NCBI GenBank assembly: GCA_937946835.1
Contig: CALFAV010000054.1
Coordinates: forward strand, 1-40,422
Source: an uncultured Verrucomicrobiae bacterium
Lineage (GTDB): Bacteria > Verrucomicrobiota > Verrucomicrobiia > Limisphaerales > J093
Reading direction: 5' to 3'
Length of the DNA: 40,422 nucleotides
Of this stretch, positions 19,143-27,090 are shown one piece after another. The notes below the pieces were generated by a model, which saw nothing but the letters and a program-made list of their open reading frames with translations, searched no databases and was not told where the DNA came from. A program made the translations under genes and the position numbers. Numbering within the stretch: the stretch's first letter is position 1; the number at the start of each line of letters is the position of its first letter.

Positions 19143-19385
19143 TTAGTCGGCAGGTCGGACGTGGATCTGTTCGGCCTCGTGCCGGCGCAGGCTGAGGTTG
19201 GAGCCGCGCACCTTGATTTCCACCGGGTCGCCCATTGGGGCGTATCGGACCAGGTGGACGGGCGTGCCCGGGGTCAGTCCCATTTCCAAGAGGCGGGCAC
19301 GCACCTCGGCGGGCAGGGCAATGTCCATCACCACCCCGGCCTGCCCGGCCGCGAGGGTGGTCAGCGGCAGGGGGGCGGGAGTCAT
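19143..19385 (-). CDS. feoA: FeoA-family protein (proximal to feoB)
   Basis: 80 residues, a small SH3-like cytoplasmic partner of FeoB. The pattern is typical: LTTLAAGQAGVVMDIALP, LLEMGLTPGTPVHLV, GDPVEIKVRGSNLSLRRHEAEQIHV. The ATG at 19385 begins MTPAPLPLTTL; longer versions would run into the upstream feoA-like gene. It follows that gene by only 2 nt, which implies co-translation. Confidence 0.9.
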   Translation of the reverse strand: MTPAPLPLTTLAAGQAGVVMDIALPAEVRARLLEMGLTPGTPVHLVRYAPMGDPVEIKVRGSNLSLRRHEAEQIHVRPAD

Positions 19386-19387
19386 GC

Positions 19388-19705
19388 TCAGGACTTCGGG
19401 GCGGGGCGTGCGGGTTCGGGAGGAGTCGTGTGCAAGGGTTCCACCCAGATCGAATCGGCCAACTGTCCGGAAAGGCCCAGGCGCACGTTGCAGACCTCGC
19501 AAACCACGTTGCGATCCTGCAGGAGCAATTTGATGCGCTGCTCTTCACACAGGCCCAGTTCCCGCAGCCGCTGACACAGGTCCGGCGCGGCCAGCAGTTG
19601 CTTGATTCGCACCGCGGTGCCGGCCCGCACCTGGCTGAGCGGACACCCGGCTTTCTTGGGCCGGACCGGCGCCTCTTCCGGATGGGCTGACGCTTGGCGA
19701 TTCAC
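19388..19705 (-). CDS. Second FeoA-like protein, first gene of the feo operon
   Basis: 105 residues. The core CPLSQVRAGTAVRIKQLL, LRELGLCEEQRIKLL, VVCEVCNVRLGLSGQLADSIWV follows the FeoA pattern. It has about 20 extra N-terminal and 15 extra C-terminal residues, and a CxxC pair (CEVC) plus other cysteines that the neighbouring FeoA lacks. Cysteines could bind a metal or sense redox state; that is inference. As the promoter-proximal gene it may tune FeoB or stand in for the missing FeoC. Confidence 0.85.
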   Translation of the reverse strand: MNRQASAHPEEAPVRPKKAGCPLSQVRAGTAVRIKQLLAAPDLCQRLRELGLCEEQRIKLLLQDRNVVCEVCNVRLGLSGQLADSIWVEPLHTTPPEPARPAPKS

Positions 19706-19828
19706 GCGCCCGCAAGCTAGGTCAAACCCCGGGGGCAGGCAAGGGGACAGTACCGGGGGAACCGACCAGCGCCGGGGAATTTGCCCCGGTTCGCCCCGGG
19801 ACGGGGCTTTTCCCGGCCGGGATTCGCC

Positions 19829-21871
19829 TCAGCCCGCCAGCCGCGGGAACTCGGTCACGCGCAGCTTGGCGCAACCGTAGGGGATGAGCACCAGGTCCTC
19901 GAGCGGCTCGCGGCTGCTCTCCGGCTGGGGCGAGACCTCCGCCGCCCAGCCGTGCTCAAGCTTCCAGCCCGGCAGCCGGCGGCCCCGGACGTGCGCCACC
20001 ACCCCGGCGCCTTCCGGCGAAAAGGGCCGCTCGCCCACCGGGCGTTCCTCGAAGCGCAGGCTGCGCCCGGGTTGCGCCTCGTCCACCAGCAGGCCGTAGT
20101 TCCAGGGCGAGGCGGGGCGCACCTCAAAGTCGGCGTGGGGCGGCTCGCGGTGGGGCTGATCGGCGTTGACCCGCGTCCAGGTTTCGCGCGGGTTCAGGGC
20201 GAAAACCAGCGGACCGCGTTCGACGGCCAGGGCCTGGTTGTAACGGCGGGTAACCTTCCCCGGCATGGGCAGGTGCAACTCGAGTTCCGTCGTGCCCGAC
20301 CAGGTGCGTTCCAAGCGGTGGAAAGTGCCGGGCTTGACCCCTTGGAGGCGGCCGCCGGCCACCCTCAGCGTGGCGCCGCTCGCCCAGGCCGGCACGCGCA
20401 AGCGCAGCGGGAAGCGCGCGCGGCCTTCCACGGCCACGGTGAACCGCAGGGTCTCGCGAAAGGGATAATCAGTGTCCAGGCGCACCTGTACCGGCACGTC
20501 CCGCACTGTGAACCGCGCGGTGCTCGGGGCGTAGGCGGCGGCGACCAGGCCGCCGTCCGGGCTGCGCATCCAGAGGTGGGCGGCGAATTTGGGCCATCCC
20601 TGGTGCAGGTTCGCGGTGCAACAGCCGTAGTTGGGTTCCAGGCCGAAAATGTTCGCGTCCGGCCCGTTCGTGGACCACATGTGCCCGGGGTTGATGGTGC
20701 ACTGGACCTGGTTGACCTGCTGGTCGTATTGGTGCGACCACATGTCGGGGGCGAAGGTGGCGGGCAGGGCGTTGAAGGCCGCGCGCTCCAGGCGGTCCGC
20801 GTAGGCCGGCTCGCCCGTGAGTGCGGTCAGCCACTCCAGCGAGTAGAGCGCCTCGACCACCGCGCACAGCTCGGTGCCCTGCGTGGGACTGCGTCCGGAC
20901 AGGCACTCGTCGCCGCTGAACAGGCCGTGCACCTGGCCATGATAACGGTCGAGCTGGGCCAGCATTTCGCGGGCGAAGTCGCGGTCCCCGGCCTGCCCGG
21001 TCAGTCGCCACGCCAGGGCGTATGCCTTCAGCGCCATGGCGGTGTTGACCACGTGTTTTTCCCAGGTCCAGCGCCCGCGCCGCGGGGTGGGCGAAACGAT
21101 GTCCGGACTGCGGTAAAAGGCGCGATAGTCGAAGCCCTGGTCGTGGAGGGACCGCGCCAGCTCGCGCAACCACGGCTCCCCCGTTTGCTCGAAAACGTAG
21201 TAAGTGGCGATCAGGCCCTCAAACCAGCGGAAGCGCCCCCAGTTGAACAGCGGCCGTTGTTCGAGCGCCGCCCGCAGGGCGCGCAGGTTGCGGTGCACCG
21301 CCTCGAACACGGCCGCGTCGCCCGTGGCCTCGTGGTATTGGACCAGTGCCTTGTTGACCAGGAGGATGGCCCACAGGTCGTAGGGCCGCGTGCCGGCGTC
21401 CTGCGGGTAGGGCGCGTACCAGCCGTCGGCGCGCTGGCCGGAGAGGATTTGCGCGACGCGGCGCTTGACCTTCGCCTGGAGCGCGGCGTCATCGAGCACC
21501 CAGGCCAGGGGGATAACCCCGTCCAACCAGTATGGGGCGCGCTCCCAACCCTCGGCCGTGCCGCCGAACCACTGGCTGTCCTTCACGTCCGGCCAGAACT
21601 CATCCAGATGCCCGCTCAGCCCGTCGGCCTGCTGACGCAACTGGCGGTGCAGCCAGCCCTCGGCCCTGATGCTGCCCAAGGGTAAGGGGCGGAAAGCCGG
21701 TTCAAGCAGGCGGCGGGGAGCGTTGGGGGAACCGGGGGAGGGCGCGACCTTCGCCCGGGTGGGCAAAGAACCGGCCGCCAGCGCGGCTGCTCCCAGGGAC
21801 AATTGGCCAAGAAAATTCCGGCGGGGCACGGGGAACTGTGACGTGACATTCATGGATGTATGTGCCGCCAT
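19829..21871 (-). CDS. GH127-family glycoside hydrolase (beta-L-arabinofuranosidase-like), Tat-exported
   Basis: 680 residues. The N-terminus has a twin-arginine signal (RRNFLGQLSLGAAALAAG), so it is probably exported folded. The body is an all-alpha barrel plus beta domains of the DUF1680/GH127 family, whose characterised members release beta-L-arabinofuranose. Family catalytic and zinc-ligand positions are present: Glu322 in SGDECLSG, Glu334-x-Cys336 in GTELCAVVE, and Cys417-Cys418 in NYGCCTANLHQGWPKF. The linkage cleaved here cannot be read; the family also includes other specificities. An in-frame ATG at 21853 (MNVTSQF) is an equally good start. It lies next to an aldolase and a sugar-kinase-like gene, consistent with plant or algal polysaccharide use. 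Confidence 0.87.
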   Translation of the reverse strand: MAAHTSMNVTSQFPVPRRNFLGQLSLGAAALAAGSLPTRAKVAPSPGSPNAPRRLLEPAFRPLPLGSIRAEGWLHRQLRQQADGLSGHLDEFWPDVKDSQWFGGTAEGWERAPYWLDGVIPLAWVLDDAALQAKVKRRVAQILSGQRADGWYAPYPQDAGTRPYDLWAILLVNKALVQYHEATGDAAVFEAVHRNLRALRAALEQRPLFNWGRFRWFEGLIATYYVFEQTGEPWLRELARSLHDQGFDYRAFYRSPDIVSPTPRRGRWTWEKHVVNTAMALKAYALAWRLTGQAGDRDFAREMLAQLDRYHGQVHGLFSGDECLSGRSPTQGTELCAVVEALYSLEWLTALTGEPAYADRLERAAFNALPATFAPDMWSHQYDQQVNQVQCTINPGHMWSTNGPDANIFGLEPNYGCCTANLHQGWPKFAAHLWMRSPDGGLVAAAYAPSTARFTVRDVPVQVRLDTDYPFRETLRFTVAVEGRARFPLRLRVPAWASGATLRVAGGRLQGVKPGTFHRLERTWSGTTELELHLPMPGKVTRRYNQALAVERGPLVFALNPRETWTRVNADQPHREPPHADFEVRPASPWNYGLLVDEAQPGRSLRFEERPVGERPFSPEGAGVVAHVRGRRLPGWKLEHGWAAEVSPQPESSREPLEDLVLIPYGCAKLRVTEFPRLAG

Positions 21872-22043
21872 TTTTGACGTGCCGGGGGAAAATGGCCAGT
21901 GGCAGTTGAAAAAAACCTGGTTTCCTCAGCCGGGATAAGCCGCCCCGCGCACACCTTTGCCAGAAAGCCTGCCAGGCAGGGATTGGCTGGAAAGGCAGGC
22001 AGCCTGTTGTCCGCCCCGGTTGGCGCGTCTTTGCCGGGGCGGG

Positions 22044-22688
22044 TCAGCGCAAGGCGCGTCGCGCCGCCACGTACTGCCGGGCCAAATCGGTCAGCGCGGT
22101 CCAGTCCTCGCGCGCCAGGATGTCCGCGGTGATCAATGATGACCCCACGCCGACAGCCACGCAGCCCGCTCGGAAGAATTCCGCCAGCGTGCGCAGGTCC
22201 ACCCCGCCGGTGGGCACGATTTTCAGATGTGGCAGCGGCGCGCGCAGGGCCTTGATGAACGCCGGCCCCAGCGTGTCCGCGGGGAAGAGTTTCACAAAAT
22301 CCGCGCCCGTCTCGTGCACGAGCTGGGCCTCGGTGGGCGTGTACGCGCCCAGCATGACCGGCTTCTCGGCGGCATGGGCCAGGGGCACCAGCTCGCGTCG
22401 GGCGATGGGACTCACCACAAACTGGGCGCCGGCGGCCAGGGCGGCCCGGCACTGATCCTCGTTCAACACCGTGCCCACGCCCACCAGCGCGCGCTCGCCC
22501 AGTTGGGTCGCGGTGGTGCGGAGGGCCGCCAGGGCGTCCGGCGTGGTGAGGGTCACTTCGATGGCCGTCACCCCCCCGGCCACCAGCGCCTCGGCCAGCG
22601 GCGGTACCTGCTCAGCCCGCCGGGCGCGCACCACGGCGATGATGCCCGGGTCGGTCAGCCGCCGGCAGAGGAGTTCTCGCGCCTTCAT
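22044..22688 (-). CDS. eda: KDPG/KHG aldolase (2-dehydro-3-deoxyphosphogluconate aldolase)
   Basis: 214 residues. It splits 2-keto-3-deoxy-6-phosphogluconate to pyruvate and glyceraldehyde 3-phosphate in the Entner-Doudoroff or uronate route. The Schiff-base lysine is in FVKLFPAD (Lys133) and the general acid/base in AIEVTL (Glu44), with the phosphate loop IVPTGGVDL; both residues fall almost where they do in the E. coli enzyme. I chose the ATG at 22688; a GTG at 22703 would bring the start within a few bases of the upstream stop. It lies directly downstream of the phosphotransferase and is probably co-transcribed with it. Confidence 0.92.
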   Translation of the reverse strand: MKARELLCRRLTDPGIIAVVRARRAEQVPPLAEALVAGGVTAIEVTLTTPDALAALRTTATQLGERALVGVGTVLNEDQCRAALAAGAQFVVSPIARRELVPLAHAAEKPVMLGAYTPTEAQLVHETGADFVKLFPADTLGPAFIKALRAPLPHLKIVPTGGVDLRTLAEFFRAGCVAVGVGSSLITADILAREDWTALTDLARQYVAARRALR

Positions 22689-22706
22689 CGGGGCGGTGAA
22701 CACGGT

Positions 22707-23816
22707 TCACACACTGTCCACAAACCGCTGCATGGCGGCCTCCTGTTCCATGATGGAGCGGACCAGTTTGAACTGCGTGCGGCAGCGATCGAGGTTGTGC
22801 GCGGGCCGGTGCACGCGGAAGTACACATCCCCGCTGAGGTAGTCGGTCAGAAACCGGATGCCAATGACGTAGGTGATGAGCCGGCCGGCGAAGGCCAGGT
22901 ATTTTTTCTCGGCGGACGTCAGAAACCCCCGCGTGGCCTCGAGGTAACCCCGGGCCAGCGCCTCGAACATGGGCATTTGCATGTGCACCTTGGACAGGTC
23001 CTGCTCGTCTTCGAGTGTGGGGCTGGTGGTGGTGCGCACCATGTCGCCGAAGTCGTAGTGCACCAGTCCGGGCATGACGGTGTCCAGGTCCACCACACAC
23101 AGCGCGCGGCCGGTTTCCCAGTCCAGCATCACGTTGTTGAACTTGGTGTCGTTGTGGGTGATCCGTTCGGGAATTTCGCCGGCGGCCTGGGCGTCGAGCA
23201 GGGTGCCGATCCAGGGTTCCTGGGCCAGGGCAAACTCGATCTCCGGTTGGGCCGTGGCCACCCGACCCACCCGATCCGCCTCGATGGCCGCTTTCAGGGC
23301 GGCGAAGCGTTTGCGGGCGTGGTGGAAGTCCGGGATGGTTTCGTGCAGGCGGTCCCCGGGCAGGTCGGCCAGCAGACTCTGAAACTCGCCAAAGGCCCGC
23401 CCCGCCTCGTAGGCCTGTTGCGGGGTGTGCACGGCCTCGAAGGACTGGACCCGTTCGACAAACACGAACGTCCGCCAATAGTCGCCGTTGCCGTCCACGT
23501 AATAGGGCTTGCCGTCGTGGGTGGGCACCACCGTCAGGGCACGGCGCGTGTACTGGCGGGCCCCTTGGGCGCGGAGCTTGCGCTGGAGGTGCTCGGTCAC
23601 CCGCACCACGTTCTGCATGACCTTGTCCGGCTCGCGGAAGACCGCCTGGTTGATCTTCTGGTGGATGTACCGGACGGTCACCCCACCCTGGTCATACGTG
23701 GCGGTGTAGGTCTCGTTGATGTGCCCGATCTTGCACAGCTCGGCGTGCAGAATCTGGCCGTAAATCCGAAACTGCTGCGAAATCTCCTGCAAGTGTTGTT
23801 CGCGATAGAGCGGCAT
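22707..23816 (-). CDS. APH-fold phosphotransferase, possibly an N-acetylhexosamine/sugar 1-kinase
   Basis: 369 residues from the ATG at 23816 (MPLYREQHLQEI). It has the aminoglycoside phosphotransferase/choline kinase fold: THNDTKFNNVMLD holds the catalytic Asp223 and the metal-binding Asn, and VVDLDTVMPGLVHYDFGDMVR holds the second metal aspartate. These blocks and the FxxYGQI start resemble NahK-like anomeric sugar kinases more than antibiotic-resistance enzymes. Coupling to KDPG aldolase supports a sugar kinase role; resistance is unlikely. It is the first gene of a two-gene unit, and its control region is the divergent spacer shared with arsR. Confidence 0.85.
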   Translation of the reverse strand: MPLYREQHLQEISQQFRIYGQILHAELCKIGHINETYTATYDQGGVTVRYIHQKINQAVFREPDKVMQNVVRVTEHLQRKLRAQGARQYTRRALTVVPTHDGKPYYVDGNGDYWRTFVFVERVQSFEAVHTPQQAYEAGRAFGEFQSLLADLPGDRLHETIPDFHHARKRFAALKAAIEADRVGRVATAQPEIEFALAQEPWIGTLLDAQAAGEIPERITHNDTKFNNVMLDWETGRALCVVDLDTVMPGLVHYDFGDMVRTTTSPTLEDEQDLSKVHMQMPMFEALARGYLEATRGFLTSAEKKYLAFAGRLITYVIGIRFLTDYLSGDVYFRVHRPAHNLDRCRTQFKLVRSIMEQEAAMQRFVDSV

Positions 23817-24132
23817 GAATATTCCAGCCCGGGTTGTTTCCGAAACAGCCGCCGCAGGCGGTCGTGGACCGGCCGCCACATGCCGGGGCGGTGCGGCCGG
23901 CATGTTGACACAACCGCTGCCGCCCCGCTCAAGTCAATTCTCCATGCCTCCGCCCCGGTGGAGGGAAGCACCGAATGGCACGCTGGATTCTCCCCAGGAC
24001 CCGGAAAACCTTTGCGTTACCGGATAGGCGGTGACCACCGTTGCCGCCGAACACCGCGAACGGGATTCCAATTCGAGCCAACAGCCAACAGACTCCGGCG
24101 GAAGGGGTTGTGATGGTGAAATCGAACGGGGC
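23817..24132. promoter_or_regulatory. Divergent spacer with inverted repeats between the phosphotransferase and arsR
   Basis: No gene is seen. Two inverted repeats stand out. TGTTTC and GAAACA around one base (23835-23847) lie close to the phosphotransferase start. A perfect 9-bp pair, ACATGCCGG (23878-23886) with CCGGCATGT (23897-23905), has a 10-nt spacer. Either could be an operator for the minus-strand genes. I could not find a convincing minus-strand promoter. Confidence 0.4.
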
Positions 24133-24160
24133 TTGACATATTTAGCTATTTAGCTAAATA
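24133..24160 (+). promoter_or_regulatory. Predicted sigma70-type promoter of the arsR operon
   Basis: TTGACA at 24133-24138 is a perfect -35 box; TAAATA at 24155-24160 is a fair -10 box, with a 16-bp spacer. It is the clearest promoter in the window and lies in an A/T-rich island within GC-rich DNA. Transcription would begin near 24167, only about 5 nt before the arsR ATG. Confidence 0.75.
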
Positions 24161-24163
24161 GCT
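24144..24163. promoter_or_regulatory. 20-bp perfect palindrome, predicted ArsR operator
   Basis: AGCTATTTAGCTAAATAGCT is its own reverse complement. It overlaps the spacer and the -10 box, so a bound dimer would block RNA polymerase. It sits directly before an ArsR-family gene, which fits autoregulation by a metal(loid)-sensing repressor. Confidence 0.8.
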
Positions 24164-24171
24164 TCCAACAA

Positions 24172-24492
24172 ATGAGCGCGCCTCTTGTCCATCAGCTCAA
24201 ACGCCAGGCCCGACTCTTCAAAGCCCTGGCCCACCCCGGTCGCTTGCTGATCGTGCAGGAATTGTCCCGGGGGGAACGCTGTGTGTGTGAGCTGACCAGT
24301 CTTTTGGGGGTGCAAATGCCCACCGTCTCGCGTCACCTGGCCCTGCTCCGGGACACGGGCATTGTCGAAGACGAGAAACGCGGCACGCAGGTGTTTTACC
24401 GGTTGCGCTCGCCCTGTGTGCTGAACGTTTTCGAGTGTCTGGACGCGCTGGAGCACGCGCCAAGCCGAAAGGAGCTGTCCCATGCTGCTTGA
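24172..24492 (+). CDS. arsR: ArsR/SmtB-family metal(loid)-responsive repressor
   Basis: 106 residues with a single winged helix-turn-helix. LFKALAHPGRLLIVQELSRG leads to CVCEL (Cys36, Cys38), the alpha-3 metal-binding motif of arsenic-sensing ArsR proteins. The recognition helix is VQMPTVSRHLALLRDTGIV and the wing is KRGTQVFYRL. It should bind the palindrome at 24144 and release it when As(III), Sb(III) or a similar thiophilic ion binds; which ion is inference. There is no Shine-Dalgarno and a predicted 5-nt leader, so translation is probably leaderless. It overlaps the permease gene by 11 nt. Confidence 0.92.
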   Translation: MSAPLVHQLKRQARLFKALAHPGRLLIVQELSRGERCVCELTSLLGVQMPTVSRHLALLRDTGIVEDEKRGTQVFYRLRSPCVLNVFECLDALEHAPSRKELSHAA

Positions 24493-25555
24493 GCTGTTGA
24501 AAGCCGGCCTGCTGGCCGTGTGGGATTACGTGGCCCTGCACGTGTTGACCTGTCTGGTGCCGGCGTTTCTGCTGGCCGGCGCGATGGTCTCGTTCGTGTC
24601 GAAGGAGGCCATCATGCACTACCTGGGCGCGGCCACGCAGCGGCTCAAGGCCTTCGCCCTGGCGGCGGGTGGCAGTTTCTTCGTGGCCGCCTGTTCGTGC
24701 ACGGTCATCCCGGTCAGCAGCGGACTTTACTACGGCGGGGCGGCCATTGGCGCGGCCTTTGTGCTGCTGTGGGTCGCGCCCGCCTCAAACATTTTGGCCC
24801 TGGTCTATACCGGCAACGTGCTCGGGTCCGGGCTGATGGTGGCGCGCGTGGTCACGGCGTTGCTGATGGCCTTTGTGGTGGGCTGGGTCATGACGCTCGT
24901 CTTTCACCGCGAAGACCGCGAGCGGCTGGCGATCCTGGCCGCTGCGCAACCCGTGGCAGCGGGCAACCCCGGCCCGGCCCGGCGCGTGATGGGACGCTCG
25001 GACGTGGTCTTGTTGGTGTTGCTGGTGGTTTCGTTGCTCGCGCCCAATTACCTCATTCAGAAAGGGCCATTCTGGCAAAAGGTGGTCGTCTGGCTCGTGG
25101 CGACGGCGGCCGTGTTCGGGTATGCGCTGCGGGTCAAGGAGCGCGCCGCCCTCCTCGCCTGGCTCCGGGAGACGTGGTGGTTTGTGCGAATCATTTTCCC
25201 GTTGCTGCTGCTGGGCGTGTTCGTCGTGGGGATCATCGGGAAGGTGTTGCCAGAGGCGTGGGTGCAGCGGTGGCTGGGCGGCGACAGCTTGCAGGCCTCC
25301 TTTCTCGCCACGTTGCTCGGCAGCGTGAGCTACTTCGCCACGATGACCGAAGCGCCGTTTGTGGACACCCTGCTCAAGATGGGCATGGGCAAGGGGCCGG
25401 CGCTGGCGCTGTTGCTGACCGGGCCGGGGCTGAGTTTGCCCAACTGGCTGGCCATCGCACGCGTCTTCGGCCCGAAAAAGGCGGTCGTTTACGTCTGCAC
25501 CATCATCGTGTTGGGCACGCTGGCCGGGTGGCTGGCGGGCCGACTGGTGTTTTGA
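24482..25555 (+). CDS. Membrane permease of the ArsP/UPF0718 (DUF318) family
   Basis: 357 residues with about eight membrane helices in two repeats around a polar central loop (about 155-180). Family marks are AACSCTVIPVSSGLYYGG in the first half, with a CxC pair that could bind a soft metal(loid), and SYFATMTEAPFVDTLLKMG in the second half. ArsP members export trivalent organoarsenicals; related SO_0444-type members are linked to Cu/Zn. With arsR immediately upstream (11-nt overlap), efflux of a thiophilic ion or its methylated form is likely; the substrate is not proven. Confidence 0.85.
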   Translation: MLLELLKAGLLAVWDYVALHVLTCLVPAFLLAGAMVSFVSKEAIMHYLGAATQRLKAFALAAGGSFFVAACSCTVIPVSSGLYYGGAAIGAAFVLLWVAPASNILALVYTGNVLGSGLMVARVVTALLMAFVVGWVMTLVFHREDRERLAILAAAQPVAAGNPGPARRVMGRSDVVLLVLLVVSLLAPNYLIQKGPFWQKVVVWLVATAAVFGYALRVKERAALLAWLRETWWFVRIIFPLLLLGVFVVGIIGKVLPEAWVQRWLGGDSLQASFLATLLGSVSYFATMTEAPFVDTLLKMGMGKGPALALLLTGPGLSLPNWLAIARVFGPKKAVVYVCTIIVLGTLAGWLAGRLVF

Positions 25556-25587
25556 ACCCTCAACGCAGTGAGAAAGGAAACAAACCC

Positions 25588-25821
25588 ATGAAAATCGAAA
25601 TCCTCGGACCAGGTTGCCCGCGCTGCCACGAAACCGAGCGCCGGGTCATCAACGCGCTGGCCAAAGCCGGTAAAGACGCCGAAGTCGTGCACGTTTATGA
25701 CCTCAAAGAGATGGCCAAACGCAAAATCATGTTCACCCCGGCCGTGGTGATTGACGGCGAGGTCAAAATCAGCGGCCGCGTTCCGACCGAAAACGAACTC
25801 CTCAAACTCCTCGGCGCATGA
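25588..25821 (+). CDS. Mini-thioredoxin (redox-active disulfide protein 2 type)
   Basis: 77 residues, cytoplasmic. It has a thioredoxin/glutaredoxin fold with CPRC near the N-terminus (GPGCPRCHETERR) and a cis-proline in FTPAVVIDG. This short family is often found beside UPF0718 permeases. It probably reduces or carries the permease substrate, or keeps its cysteines reduced. A good ribosome site (AAAGGA) precedes ATG 25588. Its stop overlaps the next start (ATGA, 25818-25821). Confidence 0.88.
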   Translation: MKIEILGPGCPRCHETERRVINALAKAGKDAEVVHVYDLKEMAKRKIMFTPAVVIDGEVKISGRVPTENELLKLLGA

Positions 25822-26594
25822 ACCGCAACTCCATCGGTTTCATCGGCGCGGGGCGCATCACCCGCATCTTCCTGGAAGGGTGGCAGCGCGCGCAGAAGCT
25901 GCCCGCCCGCATCGTGGTGAGCGATTGCCACGCGGACGCGCTGGCCAGGCTCAAGGCGCGCTGGCCGGACGTGGAGACAACTTCGACCAGCACCGCGGTT
26001 GCGGGTCAGGACATTGTGTTTCTGGCCGTACATCCGCCGGTGATGGCCGAGGTCTGCACCGGCATCCAAGGCGCGCTTGGACCCGATGCGCTCGTGGTCT
26101 CGCTCGCGCCCAAGTTCACCGTGGCGAAGCTGACCGAACTGCTCGGCGGTTTTGGCCGCCTGGCGCGCGTGATTCCCAACGCACCGTCGCTCATCGGCCA
26201 GGGCTACAACCCGGTGTGCTTTTCTCCCAGTCTGACGGCGTCGGACCGCTCGAACCTCAAGAGCCTGCTCGAGCCGCTGGGTGAGTACCCGGAAGTGGCC
26301 GAGGAGAAACTCGAGGCCTACGCCGTGCTCACCGCCATGGGCCCGACCTATCTGTGGTTTCAACTTCAGGCATTGCGCGAGGTCGCAGCGGGCCTGGGCC
26401 TGACCGAGGCCGAAATTGCGCCCGCGCTCAACCGCATGGTCTGCGGCGGCACGCGCACGCTGCTCGAATCGGGCCTCACACCCGCCGAGGTCATGGACCT
26501 GATCCCCGTCAAACCGCTGGCCGAAATGGAGACGCAGGTGACCGAGCTGTACCGGACGCGCCTGCCGGCCATTTACCAAAAGATCAAGCCGTGA
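25818..26594 (+). CDS. ProC-like NAD(P)-dependent reductase (pyrroline-5-carboxylate reductase family)
   Basis: 258 residues. The N-terminal Rossmann fold (IGFIGAGRITRIFLEGW) is followed by DIVFLAVHPPVMAEV and a nucleotide/substrate segment RVIPNAPSLIGQGYNPVCFS. The C-terminal helical domain keeps the P5CR-type pattern VCGGTRTLLESGLTPAEVMDLIP. It resembles proline biosynthesis ProC but lies inside an arsR redox operon with start-stop overlaps on both sides, so a role in proline synthesis is doubtful. It may supply reducing equivalents or act on a small imine or thio-adduct; this is inference. Confidence 0.75.
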   Translation: MNRNSIGFIGAGRITRIFLEGWQRAQKLPARIVVSDCHADALARLKARWPDVETTSTSTAVAGQDIVFLAVHPPVMAEVCTGIQGALGPDALVVSLAPKFTVAKLTELLGGFGRLARVIPNAPSLIGQGYNPVCFSPSLTASDRSNLKSLLEPLGEYPEVAEEKLEAYAVLTAMGPTYLWFQLQALREVAAGLGLTEAEIAPALNRMVCGGTRTLLESGLTPAEVMDLIPVKPLAEMETQVTELYRTRLPAIYQKIKP

Positions 26595-27073
26595 AAACCC
26601 CCGCAAAACTTCTCATCGTTGCGGCGCTGGTGGTGGCCGTTGTCGCCGCCGTGGCGCTCAAGCAGAACAATAAGAAAGCCGAACCCGGCACCAACACCTC
26701 CCCGCCGGTGACCGCCCAGACCGCATCCCGCGGTGATGTGGCGGGCGGTCCGGCCACGACCCCTCCCGCACCGGCCGCCACAGCCAAGCTGCCCAAGCTG
26801 CTCGACCTGGGCGCGGACAAATGCATTCCCTGCAAAATGATGGCGCCGCTGCTGGCGGAGCTGAAGCGCGAGTATGCCGGCCGGCTGGAGGTCGAGTTCA
26901 TTGACGTGTGGAAAAATCCCGAGGCCGGACAACGCTACGGCATCCAGATGATCCCCACCCAAATCTTCTACGACGCCGAAGGCCGCGAACGGGCGCGCCA
27001 CGTCGGGTTCATCGGCAAGGAGGACATCCTGGCCAAGTTCCGCGAGTTGGGCGTGAACCTGGGTGAAAACTAA
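26591..27073 (+). CDS. Membrane-tethered periplasmic thioredoxin
   Basis: 160 residues. The GTG at 26591 overlaps the previous stop (GTGA). A signal anchor (LLIVAALVVAVVAAVAL) is followed by a Pro/Ala/Thr-rich linker (about 27-63) and a thioredoxin domain with CIPC in DKCIPCKMMAPLLAELK and the cis-Pro loop MIPTQIFYD. The domain should face the periplasm. With a CcdA homologue as the next gene, it most likely takes electrons from that protein and passes them to periplasmic targets such as the apo-cytochrome or metal-binding thiols. Confidence 0.88.
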   Translation: MKTPAKLLIVAALVVAVVAAVALKQNNKKAEPGTNTSPPVTAQTASRGDVAGGPATTPPAPAATAKLPKLLDLGADKCIPCKMMAPLLAELKREYAGRLEVEFIDVWKNPEAGQRYGIQMIPTQIFYDAEGRERARHVGFIGKEDILAKFRELGVNLGEN

Positions 27074-27090
27074 GGCGCAGGCAAAAACCC

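Noticed and set aside
21966..22010. Inverted repeat (GCCTGCC...GGCAGGC) after the aldolase stop taken as another element copy
   Set aside because: It lacks the end heptamers and the TCC/GGA loop spacing. It may be a weak terminator, but no T-run follows.
22707..23816. Aminoglycoside resistance gene
   Set aside because: The catalytic blocks resemble sugar and choline-type kinases, and it is coupled to KDPG aldolase in a sugar catabolic setting.
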